Part shown: piece by piece, positions 1-6,804 of the stretch | How the letters are laid out: every line of letters starts with the position of its first letter | How positions within the stretch are numbered: the stretch's first letter is position 1 | DNA from: JBCCEV01 sp039030125 | Lineage (GTDB): Bacteria > Pseudomonadota > Gammaproteobacteria > Ga0077536 | Direction of reading: 5' to 3' | DNA length: 16,101 nt | Assembly (NCBI GenBank): GCA_039030125.1 | Contig: JBCCEV010000100.1 | Coordinates: forward strand, 1-16,101 | Notes under the pieces: generated by a model | Databases searched by the model: none | The model's input: only the letters and a program-made list of their open reading frames with translations | What the model was told of the DNA's origin: nothing | Translations under genes and position numbers: made by a program

Positions 1-2568
1 AATATTGAAGACGAAATGCGTCAGTCCTATATGGACTACGCGATGAGTGTCATCGTCGGGCGGGCACTTCCGGACGTTCGAGATGGGCTCAAACCCGTGC
101 ATCGTCGCGCCATTTACACGATGCACGAGCAGGGCAACGATTGGAATAAACCGTACAAAAAATCCGCCCGGATCGTCGGCGATGTCATGGGTAAATATCA
201 CCCCCATGGCGACTCCGCGATCTACGACACAATCGTGCGGATGGCGCAGCCATTTTCGCTGCGCTACATGCTTGTTGATGGTCAGGGGAACTTCGGTTCA
301 ATCGACGGCGATGCGCCGGCGGCGATGCGCTACACCGAAGTTCGTATGGCTCGCATTGCGCATGAGCTAATCGCCGACATTGAAAAAGAGACGGTCGATT
401 TTCAACCCAATTACGACGGCTCTGAAAGCGAGCCGACGGTTTTCCCAACGCGCTTTCCGAATTTACTCGTCAACGGCTCCAGCGGCATTGCCGTTGGTAT
501 GGCCACTAATATTCCACCGCACAACTTAACCGAGGTGGTGAATGGCTGTGTGGCCTTACTCGACAATCCGACTCTTGAACTCGATGATCTAATGACCATC
601 ATCCCCGGACCTGATTTCCCAACGGCCGGGATTATCAACGGTTCGATGGGGATCCGCGAAGCGTATCGAACCGGGCGCGGACGCATCTATGTTCGTGCGA
701 AAGTCGAAATAGAGGACGAACAGTCCGATATGCCGCGGATCGTGATCAGTGAATTGCCTTATCAGGTCAATAAGGCACGACTGCTCGAGAAAATCGCGGA
801 TCTGGTGCGTGAGAAAAAGATCGAGGGGATCCGTTCCGACGGCTTGCGCGATGAATCTGATAAAGACGGTATGCGCGTTGTTATCGAGCTCAAGCGTGGC
901 GAGAATCCCGAGGTGCTCATCAACAACCTTTATCGTCAAACGCAACTGCAATCGGTGTTTGGGATCAACACCGTGGCGCTGGTGGACGGGCAGCCGCGGA
1001 CCCTCACGCTCAAGCAACTCCTTGAAGCGTTTCTCAAGCACCGGCGTGAAGTTGTCACACGCCGGACAATCTTTGATTTGCGCAAGGCCCGAGAGCGCGC
1101 CCACGTCTTGGAAGGTCTGGCCGTCGCGCTCAGCAATATCGATGACGTCATCAAACTCATTCGCCAGGCGCAAAACCCGGCGGAGGCCCGCGCCGAGTTG
1201 ATGCAGCGTGTCTGGGATCCGGGCATGGTTCGCGCGATGTTGGAGAGGGCCGGCGCGCAAGCGTCCAAACCTGACGATCTTGACGAGGGCGCAGGGTTGA
1301 GCGACGAAGGTTACCGGCTCTCGGAGCGCCAAGCGCGCGAAATTCTCGATATGCGCTTGCAGCGCCTTACCGCGCTGGAGCAAGACAAGATTATTGAGGA
1401 GTACGAGCAAGTGCTGGAGCGCATCGCAGATTTGCTCGATATCCTAACTCGCCCCGAGCGCCTCACTGAGGTGATCCGCGATGAGCTTATCGAAGTGCGC
1501 GACGAATTTGGTGACGAGCGGCGTACCGAAATAACCGAAGATCAATCACTGCTGTCGCTGGAAGATCTGATATCCGAGGAGGATGTCGTTGTGACTCTTT
1601 CGCATGCGGGTTATGCGAAGTCGCAGCCGCTTGAGGTGTATCGTTCCCAGCGCCGCGGCGGCAAAGGCAAGACCGCAACCACGACGCGCGAAGAAGACTT
1701 CGTCGATCAACTGTTTGTCGCTAACACGCACGATACAATTTTGTGTTTCTCGACGGCCGGCAAGGTTTACTGGCTGAAAGTCTACGAGCTGCCGCAGGCG
1801 GGGCGGACGGCCCGTGGTAAACCGCTGGTTAACCTACTGCCGCTTGGTGAGGATGAGCGCATTAGCGCCGTCCTGCCGATCAAGGAGTTTGATCCAGAGC
1901 TGTATGTTTTCATGGCGACCAGCTCCGGGTTGGTTAAGAAAACTTCGCTGGAACAATTCTCGCGCCCGCGGGCGTCGGGGATCATCGCGGTCGATTTGGT
2001 CGACGATGATCGTTTGGTTGGTGTTTCGGTGACCCAGGGCGCGAGCGATATCATGCTGGTGACTTCCGCCGGCAAGGCGATCCGTTTTTCAGAGACGCAT
2101 GTGCGTGCCATGGGGCGCACCGCCCGTGGGGTACGTGGGATCAAGCTCACTGGCGCCGCGAAGGTGATTTCCTTATTGCCGGTCGATGCCGATGGTCAGG
2201 TCCTGCTAGCGACGAAGAACGGTTACGGCAAGCTCACCAAGTTCAGCGATTTCCCCGCTAAAGGTCGCGGCGGCCAGGGGGTCATCGCAATCCAGGCGAA
2301 CGATCGCAATGGTGAAGTGATTGGGGCCGTTTGCGTTGCCGCCGATGATGAGATCATGCTCATCAGCGACGGCGGTACGTTGGTGCGCACGCCCGCGAGC
2401 GGTATATCGGTGCTTGGCCGCAATACCCAAGGTGTGCGCTTGATCAACTTGGCCGAGGAAGAAGGTTTGGTTGGCGTCGAGCCCATCGTCGATATGGACA
2501 ATGGAAACGCAGAAGCGGATCCCGACGGTGGATCTGAGGATGTCGCCGTCGATCCTGACGAGCAATAA
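1..2568 (+). CDS. gyrA: DNA gyrase subunit A (5' end outside window)
   Basis: This is the A subunit of DNA gyrase, which cuts and rejoins DNA in the A2B2 complex to introduce negative supercoils. The reading frame is open from base 1 (N-I-E-D-E before the first in-window Met at 16), so by comparison with E. coli GyrA about 11 codons lie upstream. Counting from Met16, the quinolone-pocket motif HGDSAIYD carries Ser67 and Asp71 (E. coli Ser83 and Asp87), the usual susceptible residues. The catalytic tyrosine is Tyr106 in AAMRYTEV (E. coli Tyr122). The GyrA box QRRGGKG, which marks gyrase rather than topoisomerase IV, is intact and followed by the six-bladed C-terminal DNA-wrapping domain. The protein ends in an acidic tail (DPDGGSEDVAVDPDEQ). 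Total length would be about 866 residues, close to the 875 of E. coli. Identification is secure. Confidence 0.98.
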   Translation, partial: NIEDEMRQSYMDYAMSVIVGRALPDVRDGLKPVHRRAIYTMHEQGNDWNKPYKKSARIVGDVMGKYHPHGDSAIYDTIVRMAQPFSLRYMLVDGQGNFGSIDGDAPAAMRYTEVRMARIAHELIADIEKETVDFQPNYDGSESEPTVFPTRFPNLLVNGSSGIAVGMATNIPPHNLTEVVNGCVALLDNPTLELDDLMTIIPGPDFPTAGIINGSMGIREAYRTGRGRIYVRAKVEIEDEQSDMPRIVISELPYQVNKARLLEKIADLVREKKIEGIRSDGLRDESDKDGMRVVIELKRGENPEVLINNLYRQTQLQSVFGINTVALVDGQPRTLTLKQLLEAFLKHRREVVTRRTIFDLRKARERAHVLEGLAVALSNIDDVIKLIRQAQNPAEARAELMQRVWDPGMVRAMLERAGAQASKPDDLDEGAGLSDEGYRLSERQAREILDMRLQRLTALEQDKIIEEYEQVLERIADLLDILTRPERLTEVIRDELIEVRDEFGDERRTEITEDQSLLSLEDLISEEDVVVTLSHAGYAKSQPLEVYRSQRRGGKGKTATTTREEDFVDQLFVANTHDTILCFSTAGKVYWLKVYELPQAGRTARGKPLVNLLPLGEDERISAVLPIKEFDPELYVFMATSSGLVKKTSLEQFSRPRASGIIAVDLVDDDRLVGVSVTQGASDIMLVTSAGKAIRFSETHVRAMGRTARGVRGIKLTGAAKVISLLPVDADGQVLLATKNGYGKLTKFSDFPAKGRGGQGVIAIQANDRNGEVIGAVCVAADDEIMLISDGGTLVRTPASGISVLGRNTQGVRLINLAEEEGLVGVEPIVDMDNGNAEADPDGGSEDVAVDPDEQ

Positions 2569-2582
2569 AAACCGATACCCCC

Positions 2583-2599
2583 ATCGCTACGCAGGCGAT
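2583..2599 (+). terminator. weak hairpin after gyrA, possible terminator
   Basis: ATCGC (2583-2587) can pair with GCGAT (2595-2599) across a 7-base loop, 14 bases after the gyrA stop, and is followed by CTTTAT. The stem has only 5 bp and the T-run is short, so this is at best a weak intrinsic terminator. Confidence 0.22.
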
Positions 2600-2608
2600 C
2601 TTTATCAG

Positions 2609-2614
2609 TACAAT
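2609..2614 (+). promoter_or_regulatory. candidate -10 element for the pheA operon
   Basis: TACAAT at 2609-2614 matches the sigma-70 -10 consensus at five of six positions and lies in the gyrA-pheA gap. No convincing -35 hexamer sits 15-19 bases upstream, so the call rests on one hexamer and on position. Transcription from here would give a leader of about 60 bases before the pheA start. Confidence 0.3.
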
Positions 2615-2625
2615 ATTCACGCGCG

Positions 2626-2647
2626 CGGCTAGGTGTTTACGTAGCCG
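2626..2647 (+). promoter_or_regulatory. 6-bp inverted repeat in the pheA leader
   Basis: CGGCTA (2626-2631) and TAGCCG (2642-2647) form a perfect 6-bp stem around a 10-base loop, between gyrA and pheA. No T-run follows, so it is not a canonical terminator. No phenylalanine-rich leader peptide is visible near it, unlike the classic enteric pheA attenuator. It could be a minor RNA structure, an operator or chance. Confidence 0.3.
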
Positions 2648-2667
2648 AACGGCGCTTATTGTTGACT

Positions 2668-2672
2668 AGGAA
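2668..2672 (+). promoter_or_regulatory. Shine-Dalgarno that sets the pheA GTG start
   Basis: AGGAA at 2668-2672 lies 7 bases before GTG 2680. The longer reading from TTG 2659 would put this site inside the coding region and would add seven residues (MLTRNCS) not expected for the family. This supports GTG 2680 as the start. Confidence 0.7.
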
Positions 2673-2679
2673 TTGCTCG

Positions 2680-3765
2680 GTGTCTGAGGAAGAAGAGATA
2701 AAGCGCATTCGAACCGCGATCGATGCTCTGGACCGTCAGCTCATCGAATTACTCAATGCTCGCGCCGCCAAGACCGTAGAGATTGGTGAGATTAAAAAAA
2801 GCGGTGACGGAGCGGTGGCGTTCTACCGCCCAGATCGCGAAGCTGCGGTGCTGCGAAAAATTCGGGATTTGAATCAAGGTCCGCTGCCTGACGATGACGC
2901 GGTGCGTCTTCTGCGCGAAGTTATGTCAGCCTGTCTTGCCCTTGAGCAACCATTACGCGTTGCTTATCTCGGACCAGAGGGCACCTACACCCACGCCGCG
3001 GCGGCTCGGCACTTTGGCGGCTCCGTCACTTTGATGCCGTGCACCACCATTGGACAGGTCTTTCGCGAAGTCGAATCGGGTGCCTGCGATTACGGCGTCG
3101 TTGCGATTGAGAATTCTCTCGAAGGTGCGGTCAATCAAACGCTTGATTGCCTTAGCGAGACCTCGCTCAATATTTGCGGTGAGGTTCGCTTAGGCGTGCA
3201 CCATCAGTTGCTCTGCAGCTCCTCCTCCGTCGCTGACATCAAACGAGTCTGTGCGCATCAGCAAGCACTCGCTCAGTGCCGGGAATGGCTAGACCGAAAT
3301 CTAAGTACCGCCGAACGTAATCCGGTCGCCAGCAACGCGCTAGCAGCGCAACTAGCCGCGGAGGATGAAACCTGCGCGGCGATTGCCAGCGAGCACGCAA
3401 GCCGCCTCTACGCGGTACCCGTGCTAGAACGCAATATTGAGGATCATCCGCAAAACACGACGCGCTTTGCCGTAATTGGACAACAGCTACCGGAATCGAC
3501 CGGTGATGATTTGACCTCGATTGTATTCAGTATGGCCAATCGGCCGGGCGCACTGCATTCGGTATTGAGCTCTTTGGCTCGCGAACAAATTTCGATGAGC
3601 CGCATTGAATCGAGACCGATAAAGAACGGCGCCTGGGATTATCTATTTTTCGTTGATCTCGAAGGTCACTGTGAGGATGCACCTGTCGCTGCGGCCATTG
3701 AATCGATTCGTGCGCAAACGAGCATGTTTAAGGTGCTTGGATCCTATCCGCGCTCAGCGCTCTGA
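2680..3765 (+). CDS. pheA: bifunctional chorismate mutase / prephenate dehydratase (P-protein)
   Basis: This cytoplasmic enzyme converts chorismate to prephenate and then to phenylpyruvate, committing carbon to phenylalanine. With GTG 2680 as start it is 361 residues, a normal P-protein length. Residues 1-90 are the AroQ-type chorismate mutase helices (IDALDRQLIELLNAR, then FYRPDRE). Residues 94-270 are the prephenate dehydratase domain, opening with VAYLGPEGTYTH and carrying the catalytic TRF motif at 261-263. Residues 279-361 are the ACT regulatory domain, with PGAL at 289-292 and ESRP at 310-313, the motifs that bind phenylalanine in the family, so feedback inhibition is expected. It is followed after 26 bases by tyrA. 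In Pseudomonas-type clusters serC precedes and hisC follows this gene; neither is present here. Domain order and motifs make the call secure; the start is well supported by AGGAA 7 bases upstream. Confidence 0.96.
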   Translation: MSEEEEIKRIRTAIDALDRQLIELLNARAAKTVEIGEIKKSGDGAVAFYRPDREAAVLRKIRDLNQGPLPDDDAVRLLREVMSACLALEQPLRVAYLGPEGTYTHAAAARHFGGSVTLMPCTTIGQVFREVESGACDYGVVAIENSLEGAVNQTLDCLSETSLNICGEVRLGVHHQLLCSSSSVADIKRVCAHQQALAQCREWLDRNLSTAERNPVASNALAAQLAAEDETCAAIASEHASRLYAVPVLERNIEDHPQNTTRFAVIGQQLPESTGDDLTSIVFSMANRPGALHSVLSSLAREQISMSRIESRPIKNGAWDYLFFVDLEGHCEDAPVAAAIESIRAQTSMFKVLGSYPRSAL

Positions 3766-3766
3766 A

Positions 3767-3784
3767 ACCCGCGATCGGGTGAGG
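3767..3784 (+). promoter_or_regulatory. hairpin abutting the tyrA ribosome binding site
   Basis: ACCCG (3767-3771) and CGGGT (3776-3780) form a 5-bp GC-rich stem with a CGAT loop. It is followed directly by GAGG (3781-3784), which sits 7 bases before the tyrA GTG start. It fills most of the 26-base pheA-tyrA gap. It may affect ribosome loading or RNA stability; a functional role is inference only. Confidence 0.35.
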
Positions 3785-3791
3785 AAAAACG

Positions 3792-4667
3792 GTGATCAAT
3801 AAGTTGGTCGTAATCGGCGTTGGCTTAATCGGCGGCTCGCTCGCTCGCGCGCTTCGGCGCGCCGACGCAGTGGGTGAAATTGTCGGCGTCGGACGTTCTC
3901 GCGCCAATATGGAAAAGGCCTTAAGTCTCGGTGTCATCGACCGAATCGCCGATCAGGCGCATCACGCCGTCAGCGGCGCTGAGGTGATATTCATCGGTGC
4001 GACGCTCGGCGCTACCGAGCGGATCCTTGAGGATCTCGCCGGCGTGCTGGGTAACGATACGATCCTCACCGATGCAGGAAGCACGAAATCGCGCCTCACT
4101 CGGCACGCTAGAAATGTCTTGGGGGAAAATTTCTCTCGATTTGTTCCTGGCCATCCTATCGCGGGCACCGAGGAGAGCGGGGTCGAGGCTTCTTTTCCGG
4201 AATTGTTTGAACGGCATAAAGTGATTCTGACGCCGGTGGCGGAAACCGATGGCGGCGCGCTAGCTCAGGTTGAATCGATGTGGCGCACCGTTGGCGCCGA
4301 GGTCGTCAAAATGGATCCAGACAAGCACGATCGGTTACTTGCCGCGACCAGCCACCTGCCGCATGTGTTGGCCTACGGGTTGGTTGATGCGCTGGCCAGA
4401 CGTGCGGACGCGGAGGAGATTTTTGATTACGCCGCAGGAGGTTTTCGCGACTTCACGCGGATCGCCTCGAGCAATCCAGAGATGTGGCGCGATATTTCGC
4501 TGGCGAATGCCGCGGCGCTTGCGGATGTCTTGAACGACTTCAGTCAGGTTTTCGCCGAGCTTAGCGACGCGATCCGCAGCGGCGACGCGGCGGCTATCGA
4601 GCGGATCTACGCGCGCGCCAAACAGACTCGCGATCGCGTTGTGATGCCCAGCGATAATCGCTCCTGA
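3792..4667 (+). CDS. tyrA: prephenate dehydrogenase
   Basis: The enzyme oxidatively decarboxylates prephenate (or arogenate) to the tyrosine precursor. The 291-residue protein starts with a Rossmann nucleotide-binding motif, GVGLIGGS at residues 9-16. The catalytic histidine motif GHPIAGTE is at 120-127, and the substrate-domain motif TSHLPH at 186-191. There is no N-terminal chorismate mutase as in E. coli TyrA, no C-terminal ACT domain, and no fusion to AroA as in Pseudomonas. The GTG start has GAGG 7 bases upstream. The end of the second beta strand reads VGVGRSR (residues 31-37) without the acidic residue typical of NAD-specific enzymes, so NADP use is possible. It lies 4 bases before aroA. 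The family call is secure; substrate (prephenate versus arogenate) and coenzyme are not settled by sequence alone. Confidence 0.95.
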   Translation: MINKLVVIGVGLIGGSLARALRRADAVGEIVGVGRSRANMEKALSLGVIDRIADQAHHAVSGAEVIFIGATLGATERILEDLAGVLGNDTILTDAGSTKSRLTRHARNVLGENFSRFVPGHPIAGTEESGVEASFPELFERHKVILTPVAETDGGALAQVESMWRTVGAEVVKMDPDKHDRLLAATSHLPHVLAYGLVDALARRADAEEIFDYAAGGFRDFTRIASSNPEMWRDISLANAAALADVLNDFSQVFAELSDAIRSGDAAAIERIYARAKQTRDRVVMPSDNRS

Positions 4668-4671
4668 ACGC

Positions 4672-5979
4672 ATGGGTAACCGGTTGAGCGAAGCGCTACA
4701 CGTGGCGCCAGGGGGTTGCATCCAAGGCGAGATCATCGTGCCCGGTGATAAGTCGATTTCTCATCGTGCCGTGATGTTTGGCGCCTTGGCGGCAGGCGAG
4801 ACGATGATCCGTGATTGCCTGCTCGGTGCCGATGTCCTTGCGACCATCGAGGCATTCAAAGCCTTGGGCGCCACTATCGAAGTCGATGGAACAGAGGTTC
4901 GTATCAAAGGCTTGGGCGCAAGGGGCCTTTGCGAGCCGCAGCAAAGCATCGATTTGGGTAACTCTGGAACTTCCATGCGCTTGCTGACCGGGATCCTGGC
5001 CGGCAGCGGCACCCGAGCCCGGCTGATCGGTGATAGCTCGCTCAGCCGGCGGCCCATGCGCCGCGTCGTTGATCCATTGGTCAAAATGGGCGCCCGTATT
5101 GAAACGTCTTCGCATGGCACCCCGCCCATCGTCATCGCGCCAAGCACCGGGCTGACCGGAATCGAATACCCAATGCCGATCGCAAGTGCTCAAGTTAAAT
5201 CCGCGCTGTTGCTGGCAGGACTTAGCGCGGCGGGCACCACCACGGTTATCGAACCGCAACCGACTCGCGATCACACTGAGCGGATGCTCGAAGACTTCGG
5301 GGTTCAGGTTGTGCGAGACGGCGCGCGGATCAGCATTGCTGGCGGTCAAACCCTAACCGCGGTATCGATTCGCGTTCCCGCCGATATTTCCTCGGCCGCA
5401 TTTTTCATGGTCGGCGCGGCGATAGCCGAAGGCGGCGATGTGACCCTGCGCGGGGTGGGGATGAACCCCACTCGTACCGGCGTCCTCGAAGTGCTCAGGT
5501 TGATGGGCGCTCAGATCGATATCAACAACGAGCAGTTGGTGGGCCATGAGCCCATCGCCGATGTGCGGATCCGCGAGAGCCGCCTTCGCGCCATCGAAGT
5601 GCCGCGGGAATTGGTGCCGCTGGCGATCGACGAATTCCCGGTTCTGTTTGTGGCCGCGGCCTGCGCTAGAGGTACGACGATCGTCAGAGGCGCTGGCGAA
5701 CTCCGGCACAAGGAAAGTGACCGGATCGCGGTCATGGCGGAGGGTTTAACGACCTTGGGGATCGAGAGCGAGACCTTCGAGGACGGGATTGCAATTTCAG
5801 GCGGATCGATCGGTGGCGGCGAGATTGACGCGCATGACGATCATCGCATCGCGATGGCATTTGCAATGGCGGCCTTGGCGGCCAATAAAACCATCACGAT
5901 CACCGCGGCGGAAAATATATCGACATCGTTTCCGAGTTTCGTTTCTTTGGCGCGAGGCTCAGGTCTAAAGGTCCAATGA
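4672..5979 (+). CDS. aroA: 3-phosphoshikimate 1-carboxyvinyltransferase (EPSP synthase)
   Basis: The enzyme joins phosphoenolpyruvate to shikimate-3-phosphate in the sixth step of the shikimate pathway. The 435-residue protein carries PGDKSISHRA (24-33), LGNSGTSMRL (95-104), RPM (128-130), SAQVKSALLLAGL (172-184), TRDHTE (198-203), the catalytic Asp320 in AIDEFP, KESDR (347-351) and DHRIAM (390-395). This pattern (GDKS, SAQVK, NPTR) resembles the CP4/Bacillus-like group rather than the E. coli type. Gly99 aligns with E. coli Gly96, where CP4 has Ala100. Leu104 aligns with E. coli Pro101, where CP4 also has Leu. The start is 4 bases after the tyrA stop with no clear Shine-Dalgarno, so translational coupling is likely. 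The end overlaps cmk as ATGA. GTG 4702 is a less likely alternative start. Confidence 0.97.
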   Translation: MGNRLSEALHVAPGGCIQGEIIVPGDKSISHRAVMFGALAAGETMIRDCLLGADVLATIEAFKALGATIEVDGTEVRIKGLGARGLCEPQQSIDLGNSGTSMRLLTGILAGSGTRARLIGDSSLSRRPMRRVVDPLVKMGARIETSSHGTPPIVIAPSTGLTGIEYPMPIASAQVKSALLLAGLSAAGTTTVIEPQPTRDHTERMLEDFGVQVVRDGARISIAGGQTLTAVSIRVPADISSAAFFMVGAAIAEGGDVTLRGVGMNPTRTGVLEVLRLMGAQIDINNEQLVGHEPIADVRIRESRLRAIEVPRELVPLAIDEFPVLFVAAACARGTTIVRGAGELRHKESDRIAVMAEGLTTLGIESETFEDGIAISGGSIGGGEIDAHDDHRIAMAFAMAALAANKTITITAAENISTSFPSFVSLARGSGLKVQ

Positions 5980-6653
5980 GCAGCATCCCGGTGATCACCA
6001 TCGACGGGCCAAGCGGCACCGGGAAAGGAACCCTGGCGCTCGCCCTAAAAAGCACGCTCGGCTGGCACTTTCTGGATTCCGGGGCTCTTTACCGAGTTTT
6101 GGCTTACTTTGCCGAGCAGCAGGGGTTGTCGTTTGACGAGCATTTGCGTTTGGGCCGCCTCGCAGAGGAAATGCCAATCGAATTTGTTGACAAAAGTGGT
6201 GAAGTTGCGGTGATCCTCGCCGATAAGGACGTTACATCCACGATCCGGACGGAAGAAGCTGGGCGCGGTGCATCGCTAGTGGCCGCGATCCCAGAGGTGC
6301 GCGAAGGCTTATTCGCACGTCAGCGCGCATTTCGCCAGGCGCCTGGCTTGGTCGCCGATGGGCGGGATATGGGAACCGTCGTATTTGCGGACGCAAATCT
6401 CAAACTTTTCCTCACCGCGAGCCCCGAACAAAGGGCTCAAAGACGACATAAGCAGTTGATAGAAAAAGGAATGAGTGCTAACCTCGCGCGCCTTCGAGAG
6501 GACATATTAGAGCGTGATCAGCGAGACGCCGAACGCTCAATATCGCCACTCAAACCTGCGTCCGACGCAATAATCTTGGATACCACCAGCTTGGATATCG
6601 AGTCGGTGACCCGGCAAGCGCTGGCATTGGTCCAAGATCGGGGCCTGACGTAG
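5976..6653 (+). CDS. cmk: cytidylate kinase (CMP kinase)
   Basis: It phosphorylates CMP and dCMP with ATP, recycling cytidine nucleotides from RNA turnover and lipid synthesis. The 225-residue protein has the P-loop GPSGTGKGT at 11-19, DSGALYR at 34-40 (CMP binding), DGRDMGTVVF at 128-137, and the lid and C-terminal motifs RDQRDAERSISPLKPA around 180-195. Length matches the family (E. coli 227). The start codon shares ATGA with the aroA stop, and AAAGG lies just upstream inside aroA, so the two are translationally coupled. One small deviation: the usual proline after GTVVF is alanine (FADA). The gene order aroA-cmk-rpsA-ihfB is common in gammaproteobacteria. Confidence 0.97.
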   Translation: MSSIPVITIDGPSGTGKGTLALALKSTLGWHFLDSGALYRVLAYFAEQQGLSFDEHLRLGRLAEEMPIEFVDKSGEVAVILADKDVTSTIRTEEAGRGASLVAAIPEVREGLFARQRAFRQAPGLVADGRDMGTVVFADANLKLFLTASPEQRAQRRHKQLIEKGMSANLARLREDILERDQRDAERSISPLKPASDAIILDTTSLDIESVTRQALALVQDRGLT

Positions 6654-6667
6654 CAGAATTTTTGGGG

Positions 6668-6686
6668 GCGCGGACGAAATCCGCGT
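6668..6686 (+). other. hairpin 14 bases after the cmk stop
   Basis: GCGCGGA (6668-6674) pairs with TCCGCGT (6680-6686; outermost pair G-U) around a CGAAA loop. The stem is strong, but the following bases (GTGGTTCAAC) are not a T-run. It is therefore not a standard terminator and may be an attenuating or RNA-stabilising structure upstream of rpsA. Confidence 0.5.
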
Positions 6687-6690
6687 GTGG

Positions 6691-6718
6691 TTCAACTTCA
6701 AACGCACTGGCCAATAAT
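6691..6718 (+). promoter_or_regulatory. candidate sigma-70 promoter for rpsA
   Basis: TTCAAC (6691-6696) and AATAAT (6713-6718) are spaced 16 bases apart. The -10 matches five of six consensus positions; the -35 is weak. Transcription would begin near 6725 and give a leader of about 80 bases, similar in scale to the regulated E. coli rpsA leader. Confidence 0.3.
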
Positions 6719-6804
6719 AACAACGGCCCAGCATAACCAGGAGAGTCCAGCTAAGCACCCAGGGGCTTATTTGTCCTTGTGCTTCAGCCACTTCAGATAA
6801 ATTT

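Larger units (their letters stand above)
6654..6804 (+). promoter_or_regulatory. rpsA leader region, probable S1 autoregulatory leader
   Basis: These 151 bases separate cmk from rpsA and hold no credible ORF. They contain a GC-rich hairpin (6668-6686), an A-rich single-stranded stretch (6713-6722), an isolated AGGAGAG (6739-6745) too far from any start to act as its ribosome site, and a second stem TAAGC/GCTTA (6752-6756 with 6765-6769). CTTCAG occurs twice, at 6782-6787 and 6791-6796. No Shine-Dalgarno sits at the proper distance from the rpsA ATG. In E. coli, rpsA likewise lacks a good Shine-Dalgarno and its structured leader mediates repression by S1. A similar role here is inferred from position and these features, not from sequence identity. 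Confidence 0.55.

Noticed and set aside
589..1410. Minus-strand open frame of 273 codons inside gyrA
   Set aside because: It lies wholly inside the intact, highly conserved gyrA gene. Its translation resembles no family I know. Codon bias of the plus-strand gene explains a long antisense open frame; the same applies to the long minus-strand frames in aroA, rpsA and mfd.
2659..2679. TTG start giving pheA seven extra residues
   Set aside because: AGGAA lies 7 bases before GTG 2680, and the family starts close to SEEEEIKRI. The TTG has no ribosome site.
2609..2679. Phenylalanine leader peptide and attenuator before pheA
   Set aside because: The gap holds no short frame rich in phenylalanine codons. 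The only tiny frame (GTG 2633) is three codons long, and the hairpin lacks a T-run.
6537..6791. Minus-strand frame of 84 codons covering the rpsA leader, with a hydrophobic start
   Set aside because: It overlaps the end of cmk and the whole leader. It has no ribosome binding site that I can see and no recognisable motif. The leader is better explained as regulatory RNA.
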